A stretch of DNA of 64,000 bases from positions 9,106 to 73,105 of the forward strand of contig NZ_LMNA01000006.1 of the NCBI RefSeq assembly GCF_001422445.1, given 5' to 3'. The notes beneath the pieces were generated by a model. That model made no database searches, was not told the DNA's origin, and saw only the letters and a list, made by a program, of their open reading frames with translations. Origin of the DNA: Pseudorhodoferax sp. Leaf274 (GTDB lineage: Bacteria > Pseudomonadota > Gammaproteobacteria > Burkholderiales > Burkholderiaceae_C). Both the position numbers and the translations under genes were made by a program. How positions within the stretch are numbered: position 1 is the first letter of the stretch; each line of letters starts with the position of its first letter. Shown here piece by piece: positions 1-9,024 of the stretch.

Positions 1-1
1 G

Positions 2-1531
2 GGCTGCGCCAGCCTTCCCGCCGAGGTGCAGCGCCCCGTCTCCCAGGCCCTGCAGCAGCCCGAAGACACCCGGCTCGGGCGCTGCGTGGCCGAGTACGTC
101 GCCCGGACCGGCCAGCGCCACGCCTCGGGCTTTCGCCTGATCGGCGCGACGGAAGCGGCCTATACCAGCCGGCTCAGCCTGATCGACGCGGCCGACAAGA
201 CGCTGGACCTGCAGTACTACGCCATCCTGGCCGACCCCAGCACCGGCCTGCTGGCGCAGCGCCTGCGCGATGCCGCCGCCCGCGGCGTGCGCGTGCGCAT
301 CCTGCTGGACGACTTCAACACCACCGGCGCGAACGCGCAGGTGCTGCGGCTGGCCTTCGTGCCCAACATCGAGGTCCGGCTGTACAACCCGCTGCCCGGC
401 TCGCGCCGCTCGCTGGTCGGCCGCGTGCTCGGCTCGCTGGGCAACATCGAGCAGGCCCAGAGGCGCATGCACAACAAGGCCTTCATCGCCGACAACACGC
501 TGGGCATCACGGGTGGGCGCAACCTGGGCGACGCCTACTTCGGCCAGGGGCAGGAGAGCAACTTCATCGACCTCGACGTGCTGGCCGCCGGCCGCGTCGT
601 GCGCGCGATGTCGGCCAGCTTCGACGCCTACTGGAACAACGAACTCGCCTACCCCGTGCAGTCGCTGCTGACGCCCGACGAGCTCGACGCACTCAAGAAG
701 CCCGACGACCCGCTGGACCAGCCCGATGCCGACCCCGGCGCCTCACCGCTGGACCTGTCGCCAGCACGGCTGACCTGGGCCCCCGCGCTGCTACTGGTCG
801 ACAAGGCCGACAAGATCGCGTCCGAGCAGGAGGGCCAGGACGACACCGTGGTCGACGGCCTGCTGCGCCTGATGGCCGCCACGCGCGAAGACCTCTTCAT
901 CGTCTCGCCCTACTTCGTGCCCGGCGAACCCATGATGCAAGTCTTCGCACAGCTGCGCCGCGCTGGCGTGCGGGTGCGCGTGCTGACCAACTCGCTGGCC
1001 TCCAACGATGCGCCGCTGGCCCATGTGGGCTATGCCCGCTACCGCAAGCGGCTGCTGGAGATGGGCGTGGAGCTGTACGAAATGCGCGCCGAACTGGGCG
1101 CCACGGGCTCCGCGCTGGGCAGCGGATCGGGTGGCATGGCGCGGGTGGTGCGCCGCGGCTCGGAAAGCAGTTCGCCGCGCCAGCCGGGCGGCAGCGTCGG
1201 CGCCTCGCGCGCCAGCCTGCATGCCAAGACGCTGGTGCTCGACCACAGCCTGCTGGTGGTCGGCTCGATGAACCTGGACCTGCGCTCGCAGCTGCAGAAC
1301 AGTGAGATCGCGCTGCTGATCCGCAGCGGCACGCTGGCACGCCAGGCCGAAGCAATGGCCAAGCCCGTGCTGGAGCAGGACGCCTACCGCATGGCGCTGG
1401 ACGATGGCGAGCTGGTCTGGAACACGCCGGACGGCCCGCCCATCCGCACCCGCTTCGAGCCCGATGCGGGGCTGGGCATGCAGTGGCTGCTCAAGCTCAT
1501 CGGCCCGCTCGCGCCCGACGAAATGCTCTGA
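2..1531 (+). CDS. Phospholipase D family lipoprotein, cardiolipin synthase C-like (5' end outside window)
   Basis: Two-domain phospholipase D superfamily protein. Two HxK motifs are visible, HNKAFIADNTLGITGGRN near residue 160 and LHAKTLVLDHSLLVVGSMN near residue 400, each followed by the GG/GS and N expected of a PLD half-site. A GTG lies at 26, but the frame stays open to the left edge and reads G-C-A-S-L-P from base 2. That looks like the end of a lipobox, so the true start is upstream and the protein is probably a membrane-anchored lipoprotein. Length and layout resemble the YmdC/ClsC family, which joins phosphatidyl groups to make cardiolipin. A different PLD activity cannot be excluded. 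It converges on cheB with 2 bp between the stops. Confidence 0.85.
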   Translation, partial: GCASLPAEVQRPVSQALQQPEDTRLGRCVAEYVARTGQRHASGFRLIGATEAAYTSRLSLIDAADKTLDLQYYAILADPSTGLLAQRLRDAAARGVRVRILLDDFNTTGANAQVLRLAFVPNIEVRLYNPLPGSRRSLVGRVLGSLGNIEQAQRRMHNKAFIADNTLGITGGRNLGDAYFGQGQESNFIDLDVLAAGRVVRAMSASFDAYWNNELAYPVQSLLTPDELDALKKPDDPLDQPDADPGASPLDLSPARLTWAPALLLVDKADKIASEQEGQDDTVVDGLLRLMAATREDLFIVSPYFVPGEPMMQVFAQLRRAGVRVRVLTNSLASNDAPLAHVGYARYRKRLLEMGVELYEMRAELGATGSALGSGSGGMARVVRRGSESSSPRQPGGSVGASRASLHAKTLVLDHSLLVVGSMNLDLRSQLQNSEIALLIRSGTLARQAEAMAKPVLEQDAYRMALDDGELVWNTPDGPPIRTRFEPDAGLGMQWLLKLIGPLAPDEML

Positions 1532-1533
1532 GC

Positions 1534-2625
1534 CTAGATGCGGTGGTGCAACCGGTCGGTGGCGCTGCCCAGCTTGGCCAGCAGGGCCGGCGCGATCTGG
1601 TTAAGGGGCAGCACCTCGTCCACCGCGCCGTGGGCGATGGCCTCCTTGGGCATGCCGAACACGACGCAGCTGGCTTCGTCCTGCGCGTAGTTGTAGCTGC
1701 CCTTGTCGCGCATCTCGCGCATGGCGCGCGCGCCGTCGTTGCCCATTCCGGTCAGCATGATGCCGTAGGCATTGCGCCCCACCAGCGCGGCCGCGGAGAG
1801 GAACAGCACCTCCACCGATGGCTTGTGCCGGTTCACGGGTGGCGCATCGTCCACCACCGCCATGTAGTTGGCGCCACTGCGCTCGATGCGGAACTGCCGC
1901 CCGCCCGGCGCGATGTAGGCATGGCCCGGCAGGATGCGCTCGCCGTGCTGCGCTTCCTTCACGGTGATGCGGCACAGCCCGTCCAGCCTTGCCGCGAAGC
2001 TCGTCGTGAAGCCCGGCGGCATGTGCTGCGTGATGACGATGGCCGGCGCATCGGCCGGCATGGCCACCAGGATCTCGCGGATCGCCTCAGTGCCGCCCGT
2101 GGAGGCGCCGATGCAGATCAGCTTCTCGGTCGAGACGCGGCCCAGCAAGCTGCTGCGCGGTGCCGGGGTGGCGGGCGCCGCGGTGCCCGCCGGCGCCGGC
2201 ACCACGGGCACCGGCTTGCGGAACTTGGCGACCGAGGCCACCCGCACCTTCTCGACGATCTCGCCCGCCAGCTCCTTCAGCCCGGTGGCCAGGCCGATGC
2301 GCGGCTTGGCCACGAAGTCGACCGCGCCCAGCTCCAGCGCGCGCAGCGTCACCTCGGCGCCTTGCGCCGTCAGCGTGGACACCATCACCACCGGCATCGG
2401 CCGCAGGCGCATCAGCCGGCCCAGGAAGTCGATGCCGTCCATGCGCGGCATCTCGATGTCCAGCGTCACCACGTCGGGGTTGAGCTCGCGGATCATCTCG
2501 CGCGCCACCAGCGGATCGTTGGCCGCGCCCACGCAGGTCATGTCGCTCTGCCGGTTGATGATCTCCGACAGCAGGCTGCGCACCAGCGCCGAATCGTCCA
2601 CCACCAGCACACGGATCTTGGCCAT
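1534..2625 (-). CDS. cheB: CheB, chemoreceptor methylesterase/glutamine deamidase response regulator
   Basis: 363 residues. An N-terminal receiver domain has phospho-acceptor D56 in VTLDIEMP and acidic D10/D11. A C-terminal methylesterase domain follows. The catalytic triad is visible as S175 in IGASTGG, H201 in ITQHMPPG and D297 in GMGNDG, with the same spacing as in E. coli CheB (S164/H190/D286). CheB removes methyl groups from chemoreceptors after phosphorylation by CheA and opposes CheR, giving adaptation. It is the last gene of the minus-strand chemotaxis operon and starts 3 bp after the cheD stop, so translation is probably coupled. Confidence 0.97.
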   Translation of the reverse strand: MAKIRVLVVDDSALVRSLLSEIINRQSDMTCVGAANDPLVAREMIRELNPDVVTLDIEMPRMDGIDFLGRLMRLRPMPVVMVSTLTAQGAEVTLRALELGAVDFVAKPRIGLATGLKELAGEIVEKVRVASVAKFRKPVPVVPAPAGTAAPATPAPRSSLLGRVSTEKLICIGASTGGTEAIREILVAMPADAPAIVITQHMPPGFTTSFAARLDGLCRITVKEAQHGERILPGHAYIAPGGRQFRIERSGANYMAVVDDAPPVNRHKPSVEVLFLSAAALVGRNAYGIMLTGMGNDGARAMREMRDKGSYNYAQDEASCVVFGMPKEAIAHGAVDEVLPLNQIAPALLAKLGSATDRLHHRI

Positions 2626-2628
2626 CGG

Positions 2629-3333
2629 TCAGAACAGGTCCACGGACCCGCCGGCGTTGGACTTGGCCACGGTGGCGGCGTTGCCGTTCTTCTCGTGGAT
2701 CTCGATCTGTTCCGGATGCGCATGGGCCAGCCGTTTCACCATGGCCTTGCCCGTCGACGGGAAGAAGCAGACCTTGCGCGGGTAGATGTCCAGCACATCC
2801 TGCGAGAGCAGCGGAATGCGCTCGGTCTGCAGGTAGTCCACCACGAACTTGGTGTTGCGCTCGCCCACGTTCATGGTCGTGAAGTTGGCCATCACCTGGG
2901 CGCCGCCGAAGATCTTGGCCTGCAGCGACTCGCGCCGCGCGCCGCTCTTGAGCAGCTCGTTGATCAGCAGCTCCATCGCGTACGAGCCGTAGCGTCCGAA
3001 CCCCTCCTCGCCGCCGCCATCGGGCAGCATGAAGTGGTTCATGCCGCCGATGCGCGCGCGCGAATCCCACAGGCAGGCCGAGATGCACGAGCCCAGCACC
3101 GTCATCATCACGATGTCGTCGCTCGAGACGAAGTACTCGCCCGGCAGCACCTTCACCGCGTTGTACTGGAAGTGGTGGTCCAAATAGAAGAAGGAGGCCT
3201 CGCCCGGCTTGCGCGGCGCGCTCTTGAGCTGCTGCAGCGACACCGCCGGCGCCGCGGCGCCACGGGCCACGGGCTGCGCCGCCTGGGGTGCCACACGGCG
3301 ACCACCGAGGAAGCCTGGCTCAGCGACGCTCAT
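2629..3333 (-). CDS. cheD: CheD, chemoreceptor glutamine deamidase
   Basis: 234 residues from the ATG at 3333, giving MSVAEPGFLGG. A longer in-frame extension to 3390 would lie inside cheR and is not convincing. CheD deamidates receptor glutamines and can interact with CheC/CheX-type phosphatases. The cysteine in VLGSCISACLWD and the histidine in GGMNHFMLPDG are the expected Cys-His catalytic residues. The first 60 residues or so are an alanine- and proline-containing extension ahead of the conserved core. The start overlaps the end of cheR by 14 bp and cheB follows after 3 bp. Confidence 0.95.
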   Translation of the reverse strand: MSVAEPGFLGGRRVAPQAAQPVARGAAAPAVSLQQLKSAPRKPGEASFFYLDHHFQYNAVKVLPGEYFVSSDDIVMMTVLGSCISACLWDSRARIGGMNHFMLPDGGGEEGFGRYGSYAMELLINELLKSGARRESLQAKIFGGAQVMANFTTMNVGERNTKFVVDYLQTERIPLLSQDVLDIYPRKVCFFPSTGKAMVKRLAHAHPEQIEIHEKNGNAATVAKSNAGGSVDLF

Positions 3334-4168
3334 ACGCGGTCTTTCCCTTGAGCGTGAACAGGTCACGCGACTCGCTGAAATTCTCGGCATGGCCCACGAA
3401 CAGCAGGCCGCCCGGCTTCATCACGCGGTGGATGCGCTCCAGCACGGCGCGCTGCGTCGGCGCGTCGAAATAGATCATCACGTTGCGGCAGAACACCACG
3501 TCGAAAGGCTCGCGGAACGGCCAGTCGTTGCGGATCAGGTTCACGGGCAGGAACTCCACCGCCTTGCACAGCTCGGGCCGCACGCGCACCAGGCCCGCAT
3601 TGCTGCCCTTGCCACGCAGGAAGAAGCGCTGCAGCCGCTCCTGGCTCACGCCCTTGAGCGATTCGAGCCGGTACACGCCGCGCTGCGCCGTGGCCAGCAC
3701 CTTCGAATCGATATCGCTGGCCCACAAGCCGAAGCCGGTGGACCCGCCCAACGCCTCCATCGCCGTCATGACGATGGAATACGGCTCCTCGCCGGTGGAG
3801 GCCGCGCTGCACCAGATGCGCCAGTTGCCCCCGGCCGGCTTGTGCTGGCGCAGGTGCTGGTCCAGCAGCACGAAATGGTGCTGCTCGCGGAAGAAGGCCG
3901 TGAGGTTGGTGGTCAGCGCGTTGACGAACTCCTGCCACTCGGCGCCGTCGTCGCGCTCCAGCCAGCTCAGGTACTCGTCGAAGCTGTCGTGCCCGGTGTC
4001 GCGCAGCCGGCGCGAGAGCCGGCTGTAGACCATGGCGTGCTTGCCGTCGTGCAGGGAGATGCCGGCGCGCTGGTAGATCAGGCGCTGCACGCGCGTGAAG
4101 TCCGCCTGCGTCCAGGCGAACTCACGGCCCACCGAGGGGTCCTGGCCGGTTGCCATGACAGCTGCCAT
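3320..4168 (-). CDS. cheR: CheR, chemoreceptor glutamate methyltransferase
   Basis: 282 residues. An N-terminal helical CheR domain is followed by an S-adenosylmethionine-binding fold with the family signatures WCSAASTGEEPYS and FDVVFCRNVMIYFD, and KPGGLLFVGHAE near the end. It methylates receptor glutamates using SAM. The start is taken as the ATG at 4168 (MAAVMATGQDP); a second ATG at 4156 is possible. The frame is open further upstream through cheW, but that part is out-of-frame translation of cheW. cheW ends 17 bp upstream and cheD overlaps the 3' end. Confidence 0.96.
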   Translation of the reverse strand: MAAVMATGQDPSVGREFAWTQADFTRVQRLIYQRAGISLHDGKHAMVYSRLSRRLRDTGHDSFDEYLSWLERDDGAEWQEFVNALTTNLTAFFREQHHFVLLDQHLRQHKPAGGNWRIWCSAASTGEEPYSIVMTAMEALGGSTGFGLWASDIDSKVLATAQRGVYRLESLKGVSQERLQRFFLRGKGSNAGLVRVRPELCKAVEFLPVNLIRNDWPFREPFDVVFCRNVMIYFDAPTQRAVLERIHRVMKPGGLLFVGHAENFSESRDLFTLKGKTAYERR

Positions 4169-4185
4169 GGTTCGCGTGGCGCGGC

Positions 4186-4671
4186 TCAGGCCGCCACCAG
4201 CCCCATGTCCACGCCGGACATCAGGCGCTCGATGTCCAGCAGGATCAGCATGCGCTCGCTCAGTGCGCCCAGGCCGACGATGCAGTTCGCATCGACCGAG
4301 GTCTCGACCTCCGGCGCCGGCCGGATCTGGTCGGCCTGCAGCTGCAGCACGTCGCTGACCGAGTCCACCACGATGCCCACGATGCGGGCGCGCAGGTGCA
4401 GGATGATCACCACCGTGAAGCTGTTGTACTCGGCCTGCGCGCAGTTGAACTTCAGGCGCATGTCGACGATGGGCACGATGGTGCCGCGCAGGTTCACCAC
4501 GCCCTTCAGGAACACCGGCGCGTGGGCGATGCGCGTGGGCTGCTCGTAGCCGCGAATCTCCTGCACCTTGAGGATGTCGATGCCGTATTCCTCCTGCCCA
4601 AGCCGGAAGGTCAGGTACTCGCCCGCCACCGATGCGTTGGCACCCTCGGTGCTGTCCAGAACTGCTGCCAT
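4186..4671 (-). CDS. cheW: CheW, chemotaxis coupling protein
   Basis: 161 residues, a single CheW domain. Typical motifs are YLTFRLGQEEYGIDILKVQEI, VVNLRGTIVPIVDMR and the C-terminal MLILLDIERL. CheW links CheA to the chemoreceptor arrays. The ATG at 4671 is chosen over an in-frame TTG at 4686 because the TTG overlaps the cheA stop, while the ATG sits 11 bp after it and gives the usual CheW length. Confidence 0.96.
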   Translation of the reverse strand: MAAVLDSTEGANASVAGEYLTFRLGQEEYGIDILKVQEIRGYEQPTRIAHAPVFLKGVVNLRGTIVPIVDMRLKFNCAQAEYNSFTVVIILHLRARIVGIVVDSVSDVLQLQADQIRPAPEVETSVDANCIVGLGALSERMLILLDIERLMSGVDMGLVAA

Positions 4672-4682
4672 GCGTATCCCCG

Positions 4683-6866
4683 TCAATGCCGCGTGCGGCG
4701 CACCAGCGCGCCAATGTCAAGAATGAGGGCGACCTTGCCGTCGCCCAGGATGGTGGCGCCCGACACGTTGGACACCTTGCGGTAGTTCGATTCCAGGTTC
4801 TTCACCACCACCTGGTGCTGGCCCAGCAGCTCGGAGACCAGCAGCGCCGCGCGGCTGCCTTCGGACTCCACCACCACCATGATGCCGCTGCCGCCGTTGT
4901 CGGCCGATGGCGGCACCTGGAACAGGCGCTCCAGCTCGATCACCGGCATGAACTCGTCGCGCACCTTGACCAGCTGGGCACCCTGCGCCACCGTGCTCAC
5001 GGCGTCGTCCTGCACCTGGAAGGACTCGACCACCGCCGACAGCGGCAGGATGTAGACCTCGTCGCCCACGCGCACCGACATGCCGTCCATGATGGCCAGC
5101 GTCAGCGGCAGCCGCACCGAGACCTTCATGCCGCGGCCGAAGTCCGAATCGATGTCCACCGTGCCGCCCAGGGCCGCGATGTTGCGCTTGACCACGTCCA
5201 TGCCCACGCCGCGGCCGGACACGTCGGTCACCACCTCGGCGGTGGAGAAGCCGGGCGCGAAGATCAGCTGCCAGACCTCGCTGTCGGGCACGCTGTCGGA
5301 GACGTTCAGGCCGCGCTCGCGGGCCTTGGCCAGGATCTTCTCGCGCGACATGCCGCGGCCGTCGTCGCGCACCTCGATCACGATGGAGCCGCCCTGGTGC
5401 GAAGCCGCCAGCGTGATCGTGCCGTGCTCGGGCTTGCCGGCGGCCACGCGGTCGGCCGGCATCTCGATGCCGTGGTCGCAGCTGTTGCGCACCAGGTGGG
5501 TCAGCGGGTCGGTGATCTTCTCCACCAGGCCCTTGTCCAGTTCGGTCGCCTCGCCCTGCGTGACGAAGTCCACCTTCTTGCCCAGCTTGTTGGCCAGGTC
5601 GCGCAGCATGCGCGGGAAGCGGTTGAACACGAAGGACATCGGGATCATGCGGATCGACATGACCGATTCCTGCAGGTCGCGCGTGTTGCGGTCCAGGTCG
5701 GCCAGGCCGGCGAACAGCTGCTGGTGCAGCGCCGGGTCGATGGCGCGGCTGTTCTGCGCCAGCATGGCCTGGGTGATCACCAGCTCGCCGACCAGGTTGA
5801 TGATCTGGTCGACCTTGCTGACAGCCACGCGGATCGACGTCGCCTCGAGCGAAGACTGGCTGGCCGCCCCCGCCGCCCCCGCCGCCGCAGCGGGTGCCGC
5901 GCCCGCACCCGCCGCACGGGCCGGCGCTGCGGCCGACGGCGCCGGTGCGGGAGGCTCCTGGAAGAAGCCGAAGCTCTCGCTCTCGGCCACCGGCGCACCC
6001 GCCGGGCGCCCCTGCGCCGCCGCCTGGTCCAGCGCGGCGGCCCGGGCTTCCTCGGCCGCCAGCGGGTCTTCGGCCGGCGCCGCGCCTTCCTCGCGGATGT
6101 CCACCAGCTCCTTGGCCACGTGGAACACGAACAGGTCGAGCAGGTCGTCGTTGGACGAGCTCGTGGTCACGGCATAGACGCGCCGGTCGGGCTGCGCGCT
6201 CTCCAGCGGCGTCATCGTGCCCAGGCCGGGAATGTCACGGAACAGGTCCTGCAGCGCATCGGCCAGTTCGGGCTGCGGCAGCGGACCGATGTGGATCTTC
6301 AGGCTGCGCACGCCGGCCGGCAACGGCTGGGCCGGCGCCGCCGCGGCCACCACGGGCGCGGGCGCGGGCGCTGGGGCAGGCGCCACGACGGGTGCGGGTG
6401 CGGGTGCCGCAGCCGGTGCAGGCGCCGCCGCCGCGGGCACGTTGCCCGCCGCGAGTTCGCTGATGCGGTGCACCAGGCCCGCCGTGGGCGGCACCTCGCC
6501 CTGGCCGCCGTTCTGGTGCCGCGCCAGCAGGCTGCGCGAGGCATCGGCCGATTCCAGCAGCACGTCCACCATCTGCGGCACCGGCGTGATCTCGTGGCGG
6601 CGCAGCTTGTCCAGCAGCGATTCCATGTGGTGCGTCAGTTCCGTCACGTCGCGGAAACCGAAGGTCGCCGCGCCGCCCTTGATCGAGTGCGCGCAGCGGA
6701 AGATGCCGTTCAGCGCCTCGTCGTCGGCCTGCGACAGGTCCAGCCCGACCAGCATCTGCTCCATCTGGTCCAGGTTCTCGCCAGCCTCCTCGAAGAAGAT
6801 CTCGTAGAACTGGCTCAGGTCGAAGTCGGCGCCGCCGCCGGCGGCTTCCTGTGTGTGTTCAGCCAT
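4683..6866 (-). CDS. cheA: CheA, chemotaxis histidine kinase
   Basis: 727 residues. P1 HPt domain with phospho-acceptor H60 in FRCAHSIKGGAATFGF. Long Ala/Pro linkers near residues 150-180 and 270-330 flank the CheY/CheB-binding P2 domain. P3 dimerisation and P4 ATPase follow, with VRNSCDHGIE, EVRDDGRGM, FAPGFST and GRGVGMDVVK as the N, G1, F and G2 boxes. The P5 CheW-like regulatory domain lies at the C terminus. It autophosphorylates in response to receptors and passes phosphate to CheY and CheB. The alanine-rich linkers are longer than in the enterobacterial protein. Confidence 0.97.
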   Translation of the reverse strand: MAEHTQEAAGGGADFDLSQFYEIFFEEAGENLDQMEQMLVGLDLSQADDEALNGIFRCAHSIKGGAATFGFRDVTELTHHMESLLDKLRRHEITPVPQMVDVLLESADASRSLLARHQNGGQGEVPPTAGLVHRISELAAGNVPAAAAPAPAAAPAPAPVVAPAPAPAPAPVVAAAAPAQPLPAGVRSLKIHIGPLPQPELADALQDLFRDIPGLGTMTPLESAQPDRRVYAVTTSSSNDDLLDLFVFHVAKELVDIREEGAAPAEDPLAAEEARAAALDQAAAQGRPAGAPVAESESFGFFQEPPAPAPSAAAPARAAGAGAAPAAAAGAAGAASQSSLEATSIRVAVSKVDQIINLVGELVITQAMLAQNSRAIDPALHQQLFAGLADLDRNTRDLQESVMSIRMIPMSFVFNRFPRMLRDLANKLGKKVDFVTQGEATELDKGLVEKITDPLTHLVRNSCDHGIEMPADRVAAGKPEHGTITLAASHQGGSIVIEVRDDGRGMSREKILAKARERGLNVSDSVPDSEVWQLIFAPGFSTAEVVTDVSGRGVGMDVVKRNIAALGGTVDIDSDFGRGMKVSVRLPLTLAIMDGMSVRVGDEVYILPLSAVVESFQVQDDAVSTVAQGAQLVKVRDEFMPVIELERLFQVPPSADNGGSGIMVVVESEGSRAALLVSELLGQHQVVVKNLESNYRKVSNVSGATILGDGKVALILDIGALVRRTRH

Positions 6867-6884
6867 GCAATTTCCTAGCGGCGG

Positions 6885-7247
6885 TCAGCGGATGACCTTC
6901 TGGATGACCTCGATCAGGCGCGCCGGATCGAAGGGCTTGACCAACCAGCCGGTGGCGCCGGCCGAGCGGCCAGCCTGCTTCATCTGGTCGCTGGACTCGG
7001 TGGTCAGGATCAGGATGGGCACGGTCTTGAATTTGGGGTCGTCGCGCAGCTTGCGCGTCAGACCGAGGCCGTCCAGCCGCGGCATGTTCTGGTCGGCCAG
7101 CACCAGGTCGATGGGATGGGCCTGCGCCTTCTCGTAGGCGTCCTGGCCGTCCACGGCCTCCACCACGTTGTAGCCGGCCCCGGTCAGGGTGAACGACACC
7201 ATCTTGCGCATCGAAGGCGAGTCGTCTACGGCGAGGATCGAATGCAT
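6885..7247 (-). CDS. cheY: CheY-type single-domain response regulator (first copy)
   Basis: 120 residues from the ATG at 7247, preceded on the minus strand by GGAG. An upstream in-frame start at 7283 adds a tail without homology. It is a lone receiver domain with D8/D9, phospho-acceptor D52 in LVLADQNMP, a Thr/Ser switch in LILTTESS and the lysine in WLVKPFDP. It differs clearly in sequence from the CheY at 46004, so the strain has two CheY proteins in this region. This copy may be a phosphate sink or an alternative motor ligand. It lies between the CheZ-like gene and cheA. Confidence 0.93.
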   Translation of the reverse strand: MHSILAVDDSPSMRKMVSFTLTGAGYNVVEAVDGQDAYEKAQAHPIDLVLADQNMPRLDGLGLTRKLRDDPKFKTVPILILTTESSDQMKQAGRSAGATGWLVKPFDPARLIEVIQKVIR

Positions 7248-7290
7248 TGGAAGAACTCCGGGCGAGGTAGGCAGTGCGGGCAACGAGGGG

Positions 7291-7746
7291 TCAGAACAGC
7301 TCGATCGAGCCAGCGTCCATCTCGCTCTGGGTGACGGGGTTGGGGCGGCCGTTGGTCTGCTCGCCGAACGGCGCGGCAGGCTCTTCCTCGGGCCCGCGGC
7401 CCATGGATTCGGCGGCCAGCTTGAAGGCGCAGCCCTGCAGCACCTTGGTGGTGTGGGCGATCAGCTGCGAGGCCATGTCCTGGAACTGCAGCTCCGTCAC
7501 GGCGTCGCGCAGCGTCCCGCGCACCTGGCCCAGGGCCTCGTGGTGCTGCGGTTCGGCCAGTGCGCTGTGCACCTTGTCGAAGCGCTGCATCAGGTTGTCC
7601 ATGGTGTGGGCCAGCAGGCTGTCCAGCCGCTGCAGGTCGTGCATCACGACCATCAGCGAATCCTGCAGGTCGGCCACGACCATCACCGGCAGCTGCACTG
7701 CCGGTGTCTTGGGCTGGTCTGACTCTGCCGACATGTGGGTCTCCAT
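7291..7746 (-). CDS. CheZ-like phosphatase paralogue, small
   Basis: 151 residues, predicted all-helical, with no standard name. The segment ELQFQDMASQLIAHTTK keeps a D-x3-Q pair (D90, Q94) that lines up with D-L-T-G-Q of CheZ, where Asp and Gln carry out CheY-P hydrolysis. The C terminus, DAGSIELF, is acidic followed by hydrophobic residues, like the CheY-docking tail of CheZ (DDLLASLGF in the copy at 46396). It is the first gene of the chemotaxis operon, immediately upstream of the first cheY, so a dedicated phosphatase for that CheY is a reasonable inference. Biochemical activity is unproven. The start could also be the ATG at 7734. Confidence 0.7.
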   Translation of the reverse strand: METHMSAESDQPKTPAVQLPVMVVADLQDSLMVVMHDLQRLDSLLAHTMDNLMQRFDKVHSALAEPQHHEALGQVRGTLRDAVTELQFQDMASQLIAHTTKVLQGCAFKLAAESMGRGPEEEPAAPFGEQTNGRPNPVTQSEMDAGSIELF

Positions 7747-7905
7747 AGCACGGGAGAAGCTGCATTACTGAGCGAATGTATGCCTGATATTAGTGCGGTT
7801 TGGGTACAGGCCCATCAAATGTGTAGGATGGGGCGACGAAGTGCAGCGCCAGGGAGACAGGCGTTGCGCGCCGTACAGCTCCCATACCCCCGCCACCCCC
7901 CCTCC
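7747..7905. promoter_or_regulatory. Divergent intergenic region between the chemotaxis operon and the kinase-regulator pair
   Basis: A 159-bp spacer with genes leaving in both directions, so it must hold promoters for both. Reading leftwards it contains TAATAT (from plus-strand ATATTA near 7787-7792), a plausible sigma-70 -10 element for the chemotaxis operon. No convincing -35 at 17 bp and no sigma-28 match were seen. Confidence 0.4.
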
Positions 7906-9024
7906 ATGGCCGACAACGCCACACCCGCTCCGATCCGCATCCTGCACCTGGAAGACTCCGAGATCGACCACCAGCTCGTGGCCCTGACGCTGCGCAAGCA
8001 CGGCCTGGCCTTCGACATGGAGCGCGTGGAGACGCTGGAGGACTTCGCGCTGCGCCTGGACCAGGCCCCGTTCGACCTGGTCCTGGCCGACTACCACCTG
8101 GCCGGTTTCACGGCGCTGGACGCCTGGGCGCTGCTGCGCGCGCGGGCCGGGCGCCCGCCGTTCGTGCTGCTGTCCGGCGCCATCGGCGAGGCCGCGGCGG
8201 TGGAGGCGATCCGCATCGGGCTGTCCGACTACGTGCTCAAGGACCACATCGGCAAGCTGCCGCACGTGATCACGCGCGCCATCGAGGTCTGGCAGGCGCG
8301 CCAGGACCAGGCCCGCGCCGACGCCGACCTGGCCGCCTCCGAGCGCCGCCTGGCCGCACTGACCGAGCACCTGCAGACCTCCATCGAGCAGGAGCGCGCG
8401 GCGATCGCGCGCGAGGTGCACGACGACATCGGCGGCTCGCTGGCCGCCATCCGGCTCGACCTGGCCTGGATCGCCCGCCACTGCCAGGGCGACGCCGCCA
8501 TGCAGGCCCACGCCGTGGCCGCCAGCGAGATGCTGCAGCATGCGCTGGAGGCCAGCCAGCGCATCATGATGAACCTGCGCCCGCCCATCCTGGACCAGGG
8601 CCTGGTGGCCGCCATCGGCTGGCTGGCCGAGGCCTTCGAACGCCGCACCGGCGTGGCCACCACGCTGGTGGCGCCGCCCGGCGGCATCGACATCGACAAG
8701 ACGCTGGCGCTGGCCGCCTACCGCACGGCGCAGGAGGCGCTGACCAACGCCTCCAAGTACGCCGAGTGCAGCCGCGTGGCGATCGACCTGTCGGACGGCG
8801 AAGGCGTGCTGACGCTGGAGATCAGCGACAACGGGCGCGGCATCGCACCCGAGGCGCTGGCCAAGCCCCGGTCGTTCGGGCTGCGCGGCCTGGCCGAGCG
8901 GGCCAAGACGGTGGGCGGCTGGCTCGACATCTCCAGCCGGCCCGGCGCGGGCACCACCATCATCCTGTCCATCCCGCTGCACGCCGAGGCCGCCGCGCGG
9001 CTGGCGCAAGGAGAGTCCGCATGA
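7906..9024 (+). CDS. Receiver-first hybrid histidine kinase (REC-HisKA_3-HATPase)
   Basis: 372 residues from the ATG at 7906 (MADNATPAPIRILHLEDSE); an in-frame upstream extension reaches back into the promoter region and is rejected. An N-terminal receiver has D62 in LVLADYHLAGF. A NarL-class dimerisation domain follows with H172 in AIAREVHDDIGGSLAAIRL. The C-terminal ATPase has NASKYAECS, ISDNGRGI and SFGLRGLAER. The order, receiver before kinase and no membrane segment, points to a soluble kinase controlled by phosphorylation of its own receiver. It overlaps the regulator gene by ATGA and is its evident partner. The signal is unknown. Confidence 0.9.
   Translation: MADNATPAPIRILHLEDSEIDHQLVALTLRKHGLAFDMERVETLEDFALRLDQAPFDLVLADYHLAGFTALDAWALLRARAGRPPFVLLSGAIGEAAAVEAIRIGLSDYVLKDHIGKLPHVITRAIEVWQARQDQARADADLAASERRLAALTEHLQTSIEQERAAIAREVHDDIGGSLAAIRLDLAWIARHCQGDAAMQAHAVAASEMLQHALEASQRIMMNLRPPILDQGLVAAIGWLAEAFERRTGVATTLVAPPGGIDIDKTLALAAYRTAQEALTNASKYAECSRVAIDLSDGEGVLTLEISDNGRGIAPEALAKPRSFGLRGLAERAKTVGGWLDISSRPGAGTTIILSIPLHAEAAARLAQGESA

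Noticed and set aside
1483-3351. A 622-codon plus-strand frame opposite cheB and cheD
   Set aside because: Composition (His, Arg, Gln, Ala) and lack of any motif show it is the complement of real genes.
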